Assembly (NCBI GenBank): GCA_017519975.1
Contig: JAFWRM010000046.1
Location: 1 to 51,491, forward strand
Direction of reading: 5' to 3'
Length of the DNA: 51,491 nt
Origin: Oscillospiraceae bacterium
GTDB lineage: Bacteria; Bacillota; Clostridia; Oscillospirales; Oscillospiraceae
The translations under genes and the position numbers were made by a program. Shown here in pieces: positions 7,817-16,888 of this stretch (within the stretch, counting starts at the first letter, position 1; every line of letters starts with the position of its first letter). The notes beneath the pieces were generated by a model that saw only the letters and a list, made by a program, of their open reading frames with translations, was not told the origin of the DNA and searched no databases.

Positions 7817-7858
7817 CTCCCGAGGCTCTGCAAGTTCAGATAAATCTTCCTGCAGAAA

Positions 7859-9823
7859 TCAGTACATTTTCGCGCCGGCCGGGATGTGCGGATCCACCAT
7901 CAGAAGGTGGAGTTTCTCCTCCTCGCCTTCCTTGTGTACGGCACTGATCAGCATGCCGCAGGAGTCGATGCCCATCATCTTCCGCGGGGGCAGATTCACG
8001 ATGGCGATGCAGGTCTTCCCGATCACCTGCTCAGGCTCATAATAGGAGTGAATACCGCTTAAAATGGTCCTTTCCGTGCCGGAACCGTCGTCCAGAGTGA
8101 ACTTCAGGAGCTTTTTAGACTTCGGCACGGCCTCGCAGGCCAGGACCTTGACGGCCCGGAAATCGCTTTTCGAGAAGGTCTCGAAATCCACCTGATCCTC
8201 AAACAGAGGCTCAATTTGCACATTTGAGAAATCTATCTTTTCCTCTACAATGGGAGCTGCAGGAGCTGATTCCGTAACAGCAGTCGGCTCTGCAGGAGCC
8301 TCACCGGAATCCTGCTTTTCCAGGCCGATCGGCTTCATTGTCGGGAACAGGATGACGTCACGGATGCTGCTGCAGCCGGTAAGCAGCATGACACAGCGGT
8401 CAATACCGATGCCGAGGCCGCCGGTGGGCGGCATGCCGTACTCCAGGGCGTTGATGTAATCCGTATCCATCATGCCCGCTTCCTCATCGCCCCTGGCGCG
8501 CATCTCCACCTGTTTCTGGAAACGCTGCTTCTGGTCGATGGGATCGTTCAGCTCAGAGAAGGCGTTGCCCATCTCGCTGCGGCACACGAACAGCTCGAAG
8601 CGCTCGGTCAGTCTGGGGTCGGACGGGCTGCGCTTGGCCAGCGGGGATACGTCCACCGGGTGCATGGTGATGAAGGTGGGCTGCACCATCTTCTCCTCCA
8701 CCTTCTGGTCGAAGCACTCGTAAAGGGCGTGGCCCCAGGTGGGCTCCACCTTGCTCATGTCCACGCCGACGGACTGCGCCGCTGCCACAGCCTCGGCGTC
8801 GTCCGTAATAGCCATGAAATCCACCCCGAGGTGCTCCTTTACCGCCTCCGCCATGGTCATGCGGCGGAAGCCGGGAGCCAGAGAGATCTTCTCCCCCTGC
8901 CATTCCACCTCGTATGTGCCGAGAAGTTCCTTCGCGGCGCCGGAGAGCAGATCCTCGAACAGATCCATCATATCGTTGAAATCGGCGTACGCCTGATACA
9001 GCTCCACCGTGGTAAACTCGGGGTTATGCTTGGTATCCATCCCCTCGTTGCGGAAAATGCGGCCGATCTCATATACGCGCTCCATCCCACCCACGATCAG
9101 GCGCTTGAGATGAAGCTCCGTCGCGATGCGAAGATACATGGTAAGATCCAGCGTATTGTGGTGGGTGATGAACGGCCGAGCCGTGGCGCCGCCGGAGATG
9201 GTGTTCAGGACCGGCGTTTCCACCTCCAGATACCCGCGCGCATCCAGGAACCGGCGCAGATAGCTGACGAACCGGGAGCGGATCTCAAACGTGCGGCGGC
9301 TGTCGCTGTCCATGATCAGGTCGACGTAGCGCTGCCGGTATTTGAGCTCCGTATTGGTCATGCCGTGGAATTTCTCGGGCAGCGGCCGCAGAGACTTGCT
9401 CAGCAGCTTTACGGAGCGGCAGTGGATGGAGATTTCGCCCATCTTCGTCCGGAAGACGAAGCCCTCTATGCCGACGATGTCGCCGATATCCACCCTGCGG
9501 AAATCCGCGAAGGTCTGCTCGTCCACGTCGTTCTTTCGCACGTAGATCTGGATGCGGCCCTCGTTATCCTGAATGTCCGCAAAAATGGCTTTGCCCATGC
9601 CGCGTTTGGCCATGATGCGTCCCGCCATCGCCACGTCGGCGTTCTCCAGGGCGTCGAAATTATCCTTTACCTGCCGGGAAAAATGCGTGCGGACAAAGCG
9701 GGTCTCCATAAAGGGATCTCTCCCCTCCTCCTGCAGGGTTCGCAGCTTTTCCCGCCGCACCTGCAGGATCTCCGAAAGATCCTGTTCCTGCTCTGCCATG
9801 ATCTGATCGTTGTTTTCTGCCAT
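7859..9823 (-). CDS. lysS: Lysyl-tRNA synthetase, class II, with C-terminal Trbp111-type domain
   Basis: 654 residues against about 495 for ordinary bacterial LysRS. Residues ~60-150 form the OB-fold anticodon-binding domain. The class II catalytic core follows, with motif 2 ([17 protein letters not shown]) and motif 3 ([13 protein letters not shown]), ending near residue 500. An Ala/Pro/Glu-rich linker (~505-530) joins it to a tRNA-binding domain (~548-654: [30 protein letters not shown]) of the kind found at the C-terminus of MetRS and in free Trbp111. It charges tRNA-Lys; the extra domain likely raises general tRNA affinity. The gene follows greA by 7 bp and is transcribed from the greA promoter. 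Confidence 0.96.
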   Translation of the reverse strand: MAENNDQIMAEQEQDLSEILQVRREKLRTLQEEGRDPFMETRFVRTHFSRQVKDNFDALENADVAMAGRIMAKRGMGKAIFADIQDNEGRIQIYVRKNDVDEQTFADFRRVDIGDIVGIEGFVFRTKMGEISIHCRSVKLLSKSLRPLPEKFHGMTNTELKYRQRYVDLIMDSDSRRTFEIRSRFVSYLRRFLDARGYLEVETPVLNTISGGATARPFITHHNTLDLTMYLRIATELHLKRLIVGGMERVYEIGRIFRNEGMDTKHNPEFTTVELYQAYADFNDMMDLFEDLLSGAAKELLGTYEVEWQGEKISLAPGFRRMTMAEAVKEHLGVDFMAITDDAEAVAAAQSVGVDMSKVEPTWGHALYECFDQKVEEKMVQPTFITMHPVDVSPLAKRSPSDPRLTERFELFVCRSEMGNAFSELNDPIDQKQRFQKQVEMRARGDEEAGMMDTDYINALEYGMPPTGGLGIGIDRCVMLLTGCSSIRDVILFPTMKPIGLEKQDSGEAPAEPTAVTESAPAAPIVEEKIDFSNVQIEPLFEDQVDFETFSKSDFRAVKVLACEAVPKSKKLLKFTLDDGSGTERTILSGIHSYYEPEQVIGKTCIAIVNLPPRKMMGIDSCGMLISAVHKEGEEEKLHLLMVDPHIPAGAKMY

Positions 9824-9830
9824 AATTGCC

Positions 9831-10310
9831 TCACTTACGGGAGATCTTCAGTATTTTCAGTTCCGTTCTGGCGTCGCCGGTCTCGGCAAAGACCGTATCG
9901 CCTTTCTTATGACCCATCAGGGCCCGGCCCACCGGAGAATCGTCAGAGATCTTCCCCTCCATCGGGTTGGCCTCCTGCGATCCCACGATGCGGTACGTGC
10001 ATTTTTCGTCAAATTCCACGTCGAGGATCGTAACATAGCTGCCGATGCCGACCTGATCCGCTCTGGTGGTATTCTCCACGATCTCCGCGTTCTCGATCAG
10101 CCGCCGGACTTCCGCAATGCGGGAGTAAAGCTTGCCCTGCTCATTCTTTGCCTCGTCGTATTCGCTGTTTTCGGACAGATCGCCGTAGGAACGGGCTACC
10201 TTCAGCTGTTCGGCGACCTCTTTTTCCCTCACGTTCTCGAGGTAATCCAGTTCCTTTTTCAGCTCTTCCAGCCTCTCGGCGCTCATCTTCTGTCTGGCTT
10301 CACTTGCCAT
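9831..10310 (-). CDS. greA: Transcription elongation factor GreA
   Basis: 159 residues from the ATG at 10310. The N-terminal antiparallel coiled coil ([30 protein letters not shown]) carries the [13 protein letters not shown] signature with the acidic tip residues that enter the RNA polymerase secondary channel. The C-terminal FKBP-like domain includes [18 protein letters not shown]. It stimulates cleavage of backtracked RNA. It is first in a two-gene unit with lysS. A TTG six codons upstream is possible, but the ATG fits family length. Confidence 0.96.
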   Translation of the reverse strand: MASEARQKMSAERLEELKKELDYLENVREKEVAEQLKVARSYGDLSENSEYDEAKNEQGKLYSRIAEVRRLIENAEIVENTTRADQVGIGSYVTILDVEFDEKCTYRIVGSQEANPMEGKISDDSPVGRALMGHKKGDTVFAETGDARTELKILKISRK

Positions 10311-10367
10311 GGTCAAACACCCTCTCAATCAAGTATTGGACATAGCCTTGCTTTTAAAACTCGCAAT

Positions 10368-10396
10368 ATTATAGAAGAAATCCGGCGCCCTGTCAA
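10368..10396 (-). promoter_or_regulatory. Consensus sigma-70 promoter of greA-lysS
   Basis: Minus strand TTGACA (10396..10391), 17 bases, TATAAT (10373..10368): a perfect match to the housekeeping consensus, about 60 bases before greA. Confidence 0.85.
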
Positions 10397-10422
10397 CCGC
10401 CGGACCTCCGTGTACAGGAAAC

Positions 10423-10446
10423 CGGCCGGCCCCGGAAGGCCGGCCG
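10423..10446 (-). terminator. GC-rich hairpin after the first M23 gene
   Basis: CGGCCGGCC, six-base loop, GGCCGGCCG, then GTTTCC on the minus strand. It lies 26 bases after the M23 stop and ahead of the greA promoter. The T-run is weak. Confidence 0.55.
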
Positions 10447-10471
10447 ATGATCATTCAGTTGGGCCGCAGCA

Positions 10472-11794
10472 TCAATAGAAGAAGTACCCGGTGAAGTAAT
10501 CCTTCGGGTCGCAGTAGTTGCCGTTGTACCGGATCTCAAAATGGCAGTGGGCGGCCGTGGACTGGCCGGTGGAACCGACGTATCCGATCACCTGGCCTTT
10601 GGAAACGGACTGGCCCGTAGATACCGCAAAGGCGCTCATGTGAGCGTACAGAGTGGTATACCCGTTTCCGTGGCTGATCATGATCATGTTGCCGTAGCTC
10701 CAGTGATAGTAGGAGGCCGTGACCGTGCCGCTGTCCGCAGCGAGGATCTGCGCTCCGTAGGTCGCGCCGATATCGATGCCGGCGTGCAGCCGGTAGGCCC
10801 CGGAGATGGGGTGCACGCGGTAACCGTAGTCCGAGGTGATGCCGTAGCAGCTCGGCGTCGGCCAGCTGAAGGACCCGGTGCCCTGGGCGATGGAACCGGA
10901 CGAGGAGCCGCCTCCGGAAGAACCTCCCGAAGAACCGCCCGAAGAACCGCCGCTGCTCGCGGCTCTCCTGCGGGCTTCCTCTTCTTCCCTTCTTTTCCGC
11001 TCTTCCTCTTCCTTCCGCTTCTGCTCGGCCAGTTCGGCTTCCTTCTGGCGGATGGTTTCATTCAGTTCCGCCTCAGCGGCGTCAAACTTTACGTAGTAGG
11101 ATTCCTGCGTGTCGATGTTGCTCTGCAGTTCCGCCACGTAGGCCTCGGCCTGGCGCACCTGCTCTTCCAGTTCCGCCTTCTTCTGCTCTTCCTGAGCCTT
11201 GGCGGCTTCTTCCTGGGCAAGCGCTTCCTCCAGCGCCTCCTTGGCGCGGATGGTCGCCTCCTTGGCGGCGATGTAATCGTTATACAGCTGCTCGTCGTAG
11301 ACCATTACCTCGTGTACGAAGTCCAGACGGGACAGGAAATCCGAGAAGCTGGACGCCTCGAACAGCACGGCCAGATAGGAGATGTTTCCGTTTTCCTCCA
11401 TGCTCTGCACGCGGTCGCGGTACTTCTGCAGCTGCTCGTCTTCCGCCTTCTGGGCGGCCTCCACTTCCAGTTCCTTCTGGTGGATCAGCTGATGGTAGAC
11501 CTCGATCTGCGCTTCGAGATTGGCGATCTCCTGCTGCGTGAGCATGATCTGCTCATCCAGGGCGGCCTTCTTTGCCAGCGTCGCGTCCTTGTCCGCCTCC
11601 AGAGAGTTGATCTTCTGCTGCACCTCCGCCTTCTGCGCGGCAATGCCTTCCGCCTCTTCCTTCAGCGCATCGATCTCCGCCTGGCTGACGGCGAAAGCCC
11701 GGGTGCCTGGCACGACCCCACCGGCGGCGATGGCCGCCATCATGAGAAAGGCCAGAAGAAAAGCCAACATTCTGTTACGTCTTAGGGTTTTCAT
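10472..11794 (-). CDS. Secreted coiled-coil M23 (LytM) murein endopeptidase, intact active site
   Basis: 440 residues. A signal peptide or anchor (residues 1-35, ending in TRAFA) precedes long coiled coils (~38-275, Glu/Lys/Gln-rich), a Ser/Gly linker (SSGGSSGGSS) and a C-terminal LytM domain. The zinc/catalytic residues are all present: H and D in LHAGIDIG (~residue 337), YAHM, and HCHFE (~416). The layout is that of the EnvC/PcsB-like cell-wall hydrolases that FtsEX regulates; ftsE and ftsX lie upstream in the same direction. It should cleave peptidoglycan cross-links during division. The start has GGGAGG eight bases away. Confidence 0.9.
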   Translation of the reverse strand: MKTLRRNRMLAFLLAFLMMAAIAAGGVVPGTRAFAVSQAEIDALKEEAEGIAAQKAEVQQKINSLEADKDATLAKKAALDEQIMLTQQEIANLEAQIEVYHQLIHQKELEVEAAQKAEDEQLQKYRDRVQSMEENGNISYLAVLFEASSFSDFLSRLDFVHEVMVYDEQLYNDYIAAKEATIRAKEALEEALAQEEAAKAQEEQKKAELEEQVRQAEAYVAELQSNIDTQESYYVKFDAAEAELNETIRQKEAELAEQKRKEEEERKRREEEEARRRAASSGGSSGGSSGGSSGGGSSSGSIAQGTGSFSWPTPSCYGITSDYGYRVHPISGAYRLHAGIDIGATYGAQILAADSGTVTASYYHWSYGNMIMISHGNGYTTLYAHMSAFAVSTGQSVSKGQVIGYVGSTGQSTAAHCHFEIRYNGNYCDPKDYFTGYFFY

Positions 11795-11810
11795 AGGAAA
11801 GACCTCCCTG

Positions 11811-13016
11811 TCAGGCCGCCGGATCCTCCGTTGGCAGGAACCGCATCGGATTCACGGCGGTATTCTCGTACCACAGTTCAAAGTGAAGCATAGCGACCTG
11901 GGCCGCGCCGGTGGAACCCACCGAGCCTATCACATCTCCCTGCTGCACCTCGTTTCCCACTTCCGCGTCTATATGCCCCAGATGGGCATATACCGTTTTA
12001 TATGTACTGCCGTGGGCGATCACCACATAGTTGCCCATGGCAAGCGTATATCCCGTTCGCGTCACCGTTCCGGCGTCCGCCGCCAGCACGTCCGCCCCGT
12101 AATCGGACTGAAGATCCACGCCGCTGTGCATCCGGTAGTACTGGAACTCCTCATTCAGCAGGCTTCCGAAGGGCTCGAGCACCGTCAGCCCGTCCTTCAG
12201 GGGGGAACGGAAGCCCCCGGTGCCCGGGACGATGGAGCGCTGAGTGACTCTGGTAAACTCCACGTCGCTAGAGGAAATATCCTTTTCCAGCTGATCCTGC
12301 TCCGCTTCCGCGTCAATGCACACCTGGATGAAGTTTTCCGCCGTGGCCATGTCCGCGGCAAAGGCCGACGCGGCGTACGCCTCCTGTTCCAGAAGCGCCG
12401 CCCGGGCTTCCGCTTCCACCGCCCGTATCTCCTCCCGGGTGCCGTCCAGCGATCCCAGCTCGGACCGGATGCGTTCCGCGTCCATTTTGGATTTCAGGTA
12501 TTCGGAATACACCTGCTCGTCGTACTGCATCATCTGCTGCAGGAAATCATAGCGGGAAAGCAGATCGAAGAAGCTCGAAGCCCGGAACAGCATGAAGAAG
12601 TAGGAGATGACTCCGTTTTCCTCGGTGCTTTTCACCCGGTCCCCCAGAGCCGTACGCTTTTCATCGCGCACCCGCTCCGCTTCCTCCAGCCGTTTCTCCA
12701 GATCCTCCTGGACCAGGTCGCACACTTCCAGCTGCCTTTCGCAGTTGCTGATCACTTCCTCCGTGATCACGACCCGGTGATCCAGCACTTCCTTCTTTTC
12801 CAGCAGGCGAAGCTGCTCGTATTCTATCGCGTTGATGCGCGCCTCCGCTTCCTCTTCCTTACGGACAAGGGCTTCCGCTTCCTTCCGCAGCTGCTCCAGT
12901 TCCGTTTCGGGCGAGGCACCCACGGCGACGTATGAGATCACCGTAACCAGCAGCGACAGCGCCAGTGCGGCTGCCAGTATCACCGCGATGAGGCGCACCA
13001 GTTTTCTGTTATTCAT
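11811..13016 (-). CDS. Coiled-coil LytM protein with degenerate active site
   Basis: 401 residues. The layout matches the gene downstream: signal anchor (LIAVILAAALALSLLVTVISY), coiled coils to ~250 and a LytM domain. HSGVD (~296) and YAHL are kept, but the HxH pair reads MLHFE (~375), so the first histidine of the pair, a catalytic residue in active M23 enzymes, is Met. It is therefore likely an activator or scaffold rather than a hydrolase, like EnvC or NlpD in Proteobacteria. It lies 42 bp after ftsX and 16 bp before the intact paralogue. Confidence 0.87.
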   Translation of the reverse strand: MNNRKLVRLIAVILAAALALSLLVTVISYVAVGASPETELEQLRKEAEALVRKEEEAEARINAIEYEQLRLLEKKEVLDHRVVITEEVISNCERQLEVCDLVQEDLEKRLEEAERVRDEKRTALGDRVKSTEENGVISYFFMLFRASSFFDLLSRYDFLQQMMQYDEQVYSEYLKSKMDAERIRSELGSLDGTREEIRAVEAEARAALLEQEAYAASAFAADMATAENFIQVCIDAEAEQDQLEKDISSSDVEFTRVTQRSIVPGTGGFRSPLKDGLTVLEPFGSLLNEEFQYYRMHSGVDLQSDYGADVLAADAGTVTRTGYTLAMGNYVVIAHGSTYKTVYAHLGHIDAEVGNEVQQGDVIGSVGSTGAAQVAMLHFELWYENTAVNPMRFLPTEDPAA

Positions 13017-13058
13017 ATACCCTCCGAACCGGATCCCGTCTGGCCGGGATCGCCCGGA

Positions 13059-13952
13059 TCAGACCTTCAGATAGTTCTTGATCGCCAGGGAGCTTCCGCC
13101 GATGCCCACGCACAGCCCGATGATGATGAAGATCAGCAGCAGCGGGATGGCGATGGCGGAGAACGGAACCAGTGTGATGAAGCTGACGGAGTAATTTGAA
13201 AGCAACACGTCGGTCAGCAGTTCGTAGATGCCCCACTGCAGCAGGAAGGCCACGAGCGCGCCGATGAGGCCGAGCACGAAGCCCTGCAGGATGAAGGGCC
13301 AGCGTATGAAGGCGTTGGTCGCGCCGACGATCTTCATGATGCCGATCTCGTCCTTCCGGTCCACGGTCGTCAGCTTGACGGTGTTGGACATGATGAACAG
13401 CGAGATGATGATCAGCACGACAACGAGGGCGATGGACACGGCGCTGACGATGTTCCGCGCCGTAAGGAAGCCCTTGGCCACCTTCAGATTGGCGTTGACC
13501 TTGGCGATGCCGTTGATGTCCTTCAGCTGCTGCTGTACCTGCGAGATGTAGGCGACATCGTCCAGATACACCGCGTAGCGGTCCGCCAGTATGGAGGGAT
13601 CCAGATCGTCAAACATCGCGTTGTCCTCATACTTGCCGACGAAGCTGTCGAACGCCTGCTCCCGGGATACGTACTCCACGGATTCCACGTGCTCAACGGC
13701 GCGTATGGCGTCTGTCAGCGTGTCGCCGCCCATGTCTTCCGAATAGGCCTTGTCCACGAAAGCCACGACCACGTTCTCATTTTCGAAATCGTCCACGATG
13801 CTGTTTACATTCAGCGCCAGCAGGGAAAAGCTTCCCATGACGATCAGGCACGCCACCGTGATGGCCACCGAAGCGAAGGACATGAACCCGTGGGAAAAGA
13901 TGCTGGACACGCCTTCCTTGATATAATAACCGATCCTGTTAGACTTCTTCAT
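13059..13952 (-). CDS. ftsX: Cell division protein FtsX
   Basis: About 297 residues. The N-terminal cytoplasmic segment and TM1 (FASVAITVACLIVMGSF) are followed by an extracellular domain (~45-165). Three C-terminal membrane segments around ~175-290 contain the FtsX/MacB-type motif DRKDEIGIMKIVGAT. FtsX with the ATPase FtsE forms an ABC-type complex that activates periplasmic or wall hydrolases through its outer domain. It overlaps ftsE by 14 bp; the ATG at 13952 is chosen over 13967 because it opens the conserved MKKSNR...Y start. Confidence 0.95.
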   Translation of the reverse strand: MKKSNRIGYYIKEGVSSIFSHGFMSFASVAITVACLIVMGSFSLLALNVNSIVDDFENENVVVAFVDKAYSEDMGGDTLTDAIRAVEHVESVEYVSREQAFDSFVGKYEDNAMFDDLDPSILADRYAVYLDDVAYISQVQQQLKDINGIAKVNANLKVAKGFLTARNIVSAVSIALVVVLIIISLFIMSNTVKLTTVDRKDEIGIMKIVGATNAFIRWPFILQGFVLGLIGALVAFLLQWGIYELLTDVLLSNYSVSFITLVPFSAIAIPLLLIFIIIGLCVGIGGSSLAIKNYLKV

Positions 13953-14628
13953 AGTCGTAATACCCATCCATGCCGTCAGAAATCACGTGTCCGCCGTCGA
14001 TGGCGATCACCCGCTGGGAGAAATCGTCCACAACGCCCTTTTCGTGGGTCACCACGAGCACCGTCGTTCCCAGCTCGTTGATCTTCTGCAGAAGCATCAG
14101 GATCTCCAGACTTCTCGCCGGGTCAAGGTTCCCCGTAGGCTCGTCCGCGATGATGGTGCTGGGATCGTTCACCAGCGCCCGCGCGATGGCCACCCGCTGC
14201 TGTTCGCCGCCGGACAGCTCGTCCGGGAACATCTTCGCCTTCTCCTCCAGCCCGACCAGGCCGAGGACGTAGGGCACGCGGCTGCGGATCTCCTTGTTGG
14301 GGGCGCCTACCACGCGCATGGCGAACGCCACGTTCTCATACACGGTCTTCTTTTCGATCAGGCGGAAATCCTGAAACACCACGCCCAGCGTCCGGCGGAC
14401 GTAGGGCAGCTTGCGCATGCGGATGCGCTCCATCATGTAGCCGTTGACCAGGATGCTGCCGGAGGTGGGAGATATCTCCCCCGTGATCAGCTTGATCAGC
14501 GTGGATTTGCCGGATCCGGAGGGCCCGACAAGGAAGGCGAACTCGCCGTCCCGCAGCGTGAAGCTCACGCCCTTCAGGGCCTTCGTCCCGTTGGAATACT
14601 CTTTGAATACGTCTCTGAACTGTATCAT
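13939..14628 (-). CDS. ftsE: Cell division ATP-binding protein FtsE
   Basis: 229 residues: Walker [11 protein letters not shown]-loop region VFQDFRL, signature [15 protein letters not shown], Walker [12 protein letters not shown] and H-loop VVTHEKGVV. It powers FtsX conformational signalling to the M23 proteins. The end (YYDYEEV) overlaps the ftsX start. It follows the CdaR-like regulator by 19 bp and is probably co-transcribed with it. Confidence 0.97.
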   Translation of the reverse strand: MIQFRDVFKEYSNGTKALKGVSFTLRDGEFAFLVGPSGSGKSTLIKLITGEISPTSGSILVNGYMMERIRMRKLPYVRRTLGVVFQDFRLIEKKTVYENVAFAMRVVGAPNKEIRSRVPYVLGLVGLEEKAKMFPDELSGGEQQRVAIARALVNDPSTIIADEPTGNLDPARSLEILMLLQKINELGTTVLVVTHEKGVVDDFSQRVIAIDGGHVISDGMDGYYDYEEV

Positions 14629-14647
14629 ACGCGCTTCCTTACTTTAC

Positions 14648-15739
14648 TCAGTAGTTGTTCTCCTGGGAATCCAGGTACTGGCGGACCATCATGGCCACCT
14701 TGAAGACGATGGCGGAATCGAATTCCCGAAGGTCCAGCCCCGTCAGCTTCTTTATCTTCTCGAGGCGGTACACCAGCGTGTTCCGGTGCACGAAAAGCTT
14801 CCGTGACGTTTCGGACACGTTCAGATTGTTCTCAAAGAACTTGTTGATGGTGAACAGCGTCTCTTCATCGAGCGTTTCGATCGGGTTCTTCTGGAAGATC
14901 TCCGACAGGAACATCTCGCACAGCGTGGTGGGCAGCTGATAGATCAGGCGCCCGATGCCCAGCGTTTCGTAGTCGATGACGGTCTTCTCCGTCTCGAACA
15001 CCTTGCCGACCTCGATGGCGACCTGCGCTTCCTTGTAGCGGTCGCTCAGCTCCCGCAGATGGCGGGCCGGCGTACCCACGCCGATGATGGTCTTCAGTCC
15101 GAGCTCGGAGGCCATCTGGCTTTCGATGCTCTGGGCCACGGCGTCGATCTGCTCCACCTCTCCGGGCATCGCGCACAGCTTGATGACGGCGATGTCCGTC
15201 TCCGTCACGGAGAAGACGAAGTCGTTCTGCCGGTTGGGGAAAAGCCCCTGGATCAGCTCCAGCGCCGCAGGGTCCGTCCGGCCCTCCATGCGGACCAGCA
15301 TCACCATGCGCGTAGCGTCCGCGGGGAAATGCAGCTCCTTGGCACGGACGTAGATGTCCCCCGGCAGCATGTTGTTGGAGATGATGTTCTTGATGAAGGT
15401 CGCGTTATCGTGGTTTTCCTCGTAATTGGCCTTGGCTTCACAGATGGCGATATAAGCGAGGATGCAGACGGTCTTCGCGTAATCGTCCTCCCCGTCCACG
15501 AAAACGGCGTAGTCGAACCGATGCCCGGCGCTCCCGATGAAACGGAAGGTGCGTCCGTAGCTGCGGACCGTCTTTTCTCCGGTATCCTCCCCGGCGTTGA
15601 CGAACACGCCGATGTAGGAACCGATCATGGACAGCTCATTGCTGGCGATCACCGTTCCATTGGCGTCGATCACGCCCATGGGGCGCGTCGTGGCCTCCTT
15701 CATCTGGATCAGTACGCTCTGAAAAATCCTGCTCGACAT
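14648..15739 (-). CDS. CdaR/PucR-family transcriptional regulator
   Basis: 363 residues. The N-terminal sugar-diacid-binding-like region (MSSRIFQSVLIQMKEATTRPMGVID..GTVIASNE), a central GGDEF-like linker region (~160-280) and a C-terminal HTH_30 (FSETSRKLFVHRNTLVYRLEKIKKLTGLD-like, ~310-350) match the CdaR family. The inducer is unknown. Its place just before ftsE hints at a link to cell-wall or division control, but this may be only a conserved gene order. GGAGG lies nine bases before the ATG. Confidence 0.9.
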   Translation of the reverse strand: MSSRIFQSVLIQMKEATTRPMGVIDANGTVIASNELSMIGSYIGVFVNAGEDTGEKTVRSYGRTFRFIGSAGHRFDYAVFVDGEDDYAKTVCILAYIAICEAKANYEENHDNATFIKNIISNNMLPGDIYVRAKELHFPADATRMVMLVRMEGRTDPAALELIQGLFPNRQNDFVFSVTETDIAVIKLCAMPGEVEQIDAVAQSIESQMASELGLKTIIGVGTPARHLRELSDRYKEAQVAIEVGKVFETEKTVIDYETLGIGRLIYQLPTTLCEMFLSEIFQKNPIETLDEETLFTINKFFENNLNVSETSRKLFVHRNTLVYRLEKIKKLTGLDLREFDSAIVFKVAMMVRQYLDSQENNY

Positions 15740-15796
15740 AGCTCATTTCCTCCAATAACAGCCGCAGATCAGCCTTCTCGTGATTTTAACGATAAC

Positions 15797-15825
15797 ATAA
15801 TATCCGATTGTTCCCGTCCATGCAA
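15797..15825 (-). promoter_or_regulatory. Promoter of the cdaR-like/ftsEX/M23 unit
   Basis: Minus strand TTGCAT (15825..15820), 17 bases, TATTAT (15802..15797), about 60 bases before the regulator start. Confidence 0.65.
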
Positions 15826-15937
15826 TAGGGAATTCCCCGATATTGTGTATATTTTGTCCAATCCTCAGCCGTCCATCGCCACCAAATTGTTATTTTTCAA
15901 CATAACGTCAAAAAAAAAGTGCAGGATTTGTTGATTT

Positions 15938-16696
15938 TCACTTGTTCAATTTGACAGCATCCGGCGTTTTCCCTTCCGATCCCGGCCGGAAAACGCTTTC
16001 CGCCTCCTCCTCCGTCAGTTCCTTCCACTGCCCCGGCGCCAGCGCCTCATCGAGCCGAAGGCCGCCGATGGCCAGGCGTTTCAGAAACAGGACCGGACAG
16101 TTCAGCGCGGCCATCATGCGCTTCACCTGATGGAATTTGCCTTCCCGGACCGTGACCAGCGCCTTTCCCGGCCCTTCCGTCTGAAGGATCTCCAGCCCGG
16201 CGGGCAGGCACTGCATGTCCTTCAGCCGGATCCCCCGTTCCATTTCGCGGCAGTGCTCCGGCCGAAGCGTTCCCTCCGTTTCCACGTAGTACTCCTTCCA
16301 GACGTGGCTGCCCGGAGAGATGACGCGGTGGGCGTAGGTGCCGTCGTTCGTCAGAAGCAGCAGTCCGACGGCGTCCTTATCCAGACGGCCGGCGGGAAAA
16401 AGCCCCATCCGCCGGTATTCCTCCGGCAGAAGATCCAGGGCCGTACTGTCCCTGCGGTCCTCCGTAGCCGAAAGCACGCCGGAGGGCTTGTTCATCATGA
16501 TCCAGCGAACGGCCTTCCAGACCACCGTCTCTCCGGATACGGCGATGACGTCGACTTCCGGATCCGCCTTCTGCGCCGCCGTACGGGCCGGGGCGCCGTT
16601 GACCAGCACCTCTCCCCTTCGTACGCGCTCGGCGACTTCCCGGCGGGAATACCGTCCGGCGGAAGCTATGATCTTGTCCAGTCTCTGAAGGGCCAT
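15938..16696 (-). CDS. RsuA/RluB-family rRNA pseudouridine synthase
   Basis: 252 residues. An N-terminal S4 RNA-binding domain (RLDKIIASAGRYSRREVAERVRRGEVLVNG) is followed by the catalytic domain with GRLDKDAVGLLLLTNDG, whose Asp is the catalytic nucleophile, and a C-terminal EGKFHQVKRMMAAL motif. Members convert a single uridine in 16S (RsuA) or 23S rRNA (RluB/E/F); which one is not decidable from sequence alone. It is a single gene with its own promoter. Confidence 0.93.
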   Translation of the reverse strand: MALQRLDKIIASAGRYSRREVAERVRRGEVLVNGAPARTAAQKADPEVDVIAVSGETVVWKAVRWIMMNKPSGVLSATEDRRDSTALDLLPEEYRRMGLFPAGRLDKDAVGLLLLTNDGTYAHRVISPGSHVWKEYYVETEGTLRPEHCREMERGIRLKDMQCLPAGLEILQTEGPGKALVTVREGKFHQVKRMMAALNCPVLFLKRLAIGGLRLDEALAPGQWKELTEEEAESVFRPGSEGKTPDAVKLNK

Positions 16697-16732
16697 GGCT
16701 GCCTCCGTCCGGTTTTTGCTTCGTCCTTTCGG

Positions 16733-16761
16733 ATTGTAACTCTTTTGTTACTTTTTGTCAA
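16733..16761 (-). promoter_or_regulatory. Promoter of the pseudouridine synthase gene
   Basis: Minus strand TTGACA (16761..16756), 17 bases, TACAAT (16738..16733), 37 bases before the ATG. Confidence 0.8.
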
Positions 16762-16834
16762 CCGGATGCCCCCTTTTTCCCTGTTTTCCATTGACGAACC
16801 GGGACAAATAAGATAAGTTAACAGGGAAGGAACT

Positions 16835-16856
16835 CGGCACTATCCGTGCCGTTTTT
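16835..16856 (+). terminator. Possible attenuator hairpin in the 5' leader of the first glycyl radical enzyme
   Basis: CGGCAC, five-base loop, GTGCCG, then TTTTT, 33 bases before the start codon and downstream of a TTGACG-like promoter element near 16788. A short stem with a U-run in a leader could attenuate transcription, though the stem is only 6 bp. Confidence 0.4.
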
Positions 16857-16888
16857 GAAGGAAAAACATCCCGTAAGGAGGGATCCGC

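Noticed and set aside
1-7858. Complete integrative conjugative element
   Set aside because: Partition genes and composition hint at one, but no integrase, relaxase or type IV secretion gene is in the window.
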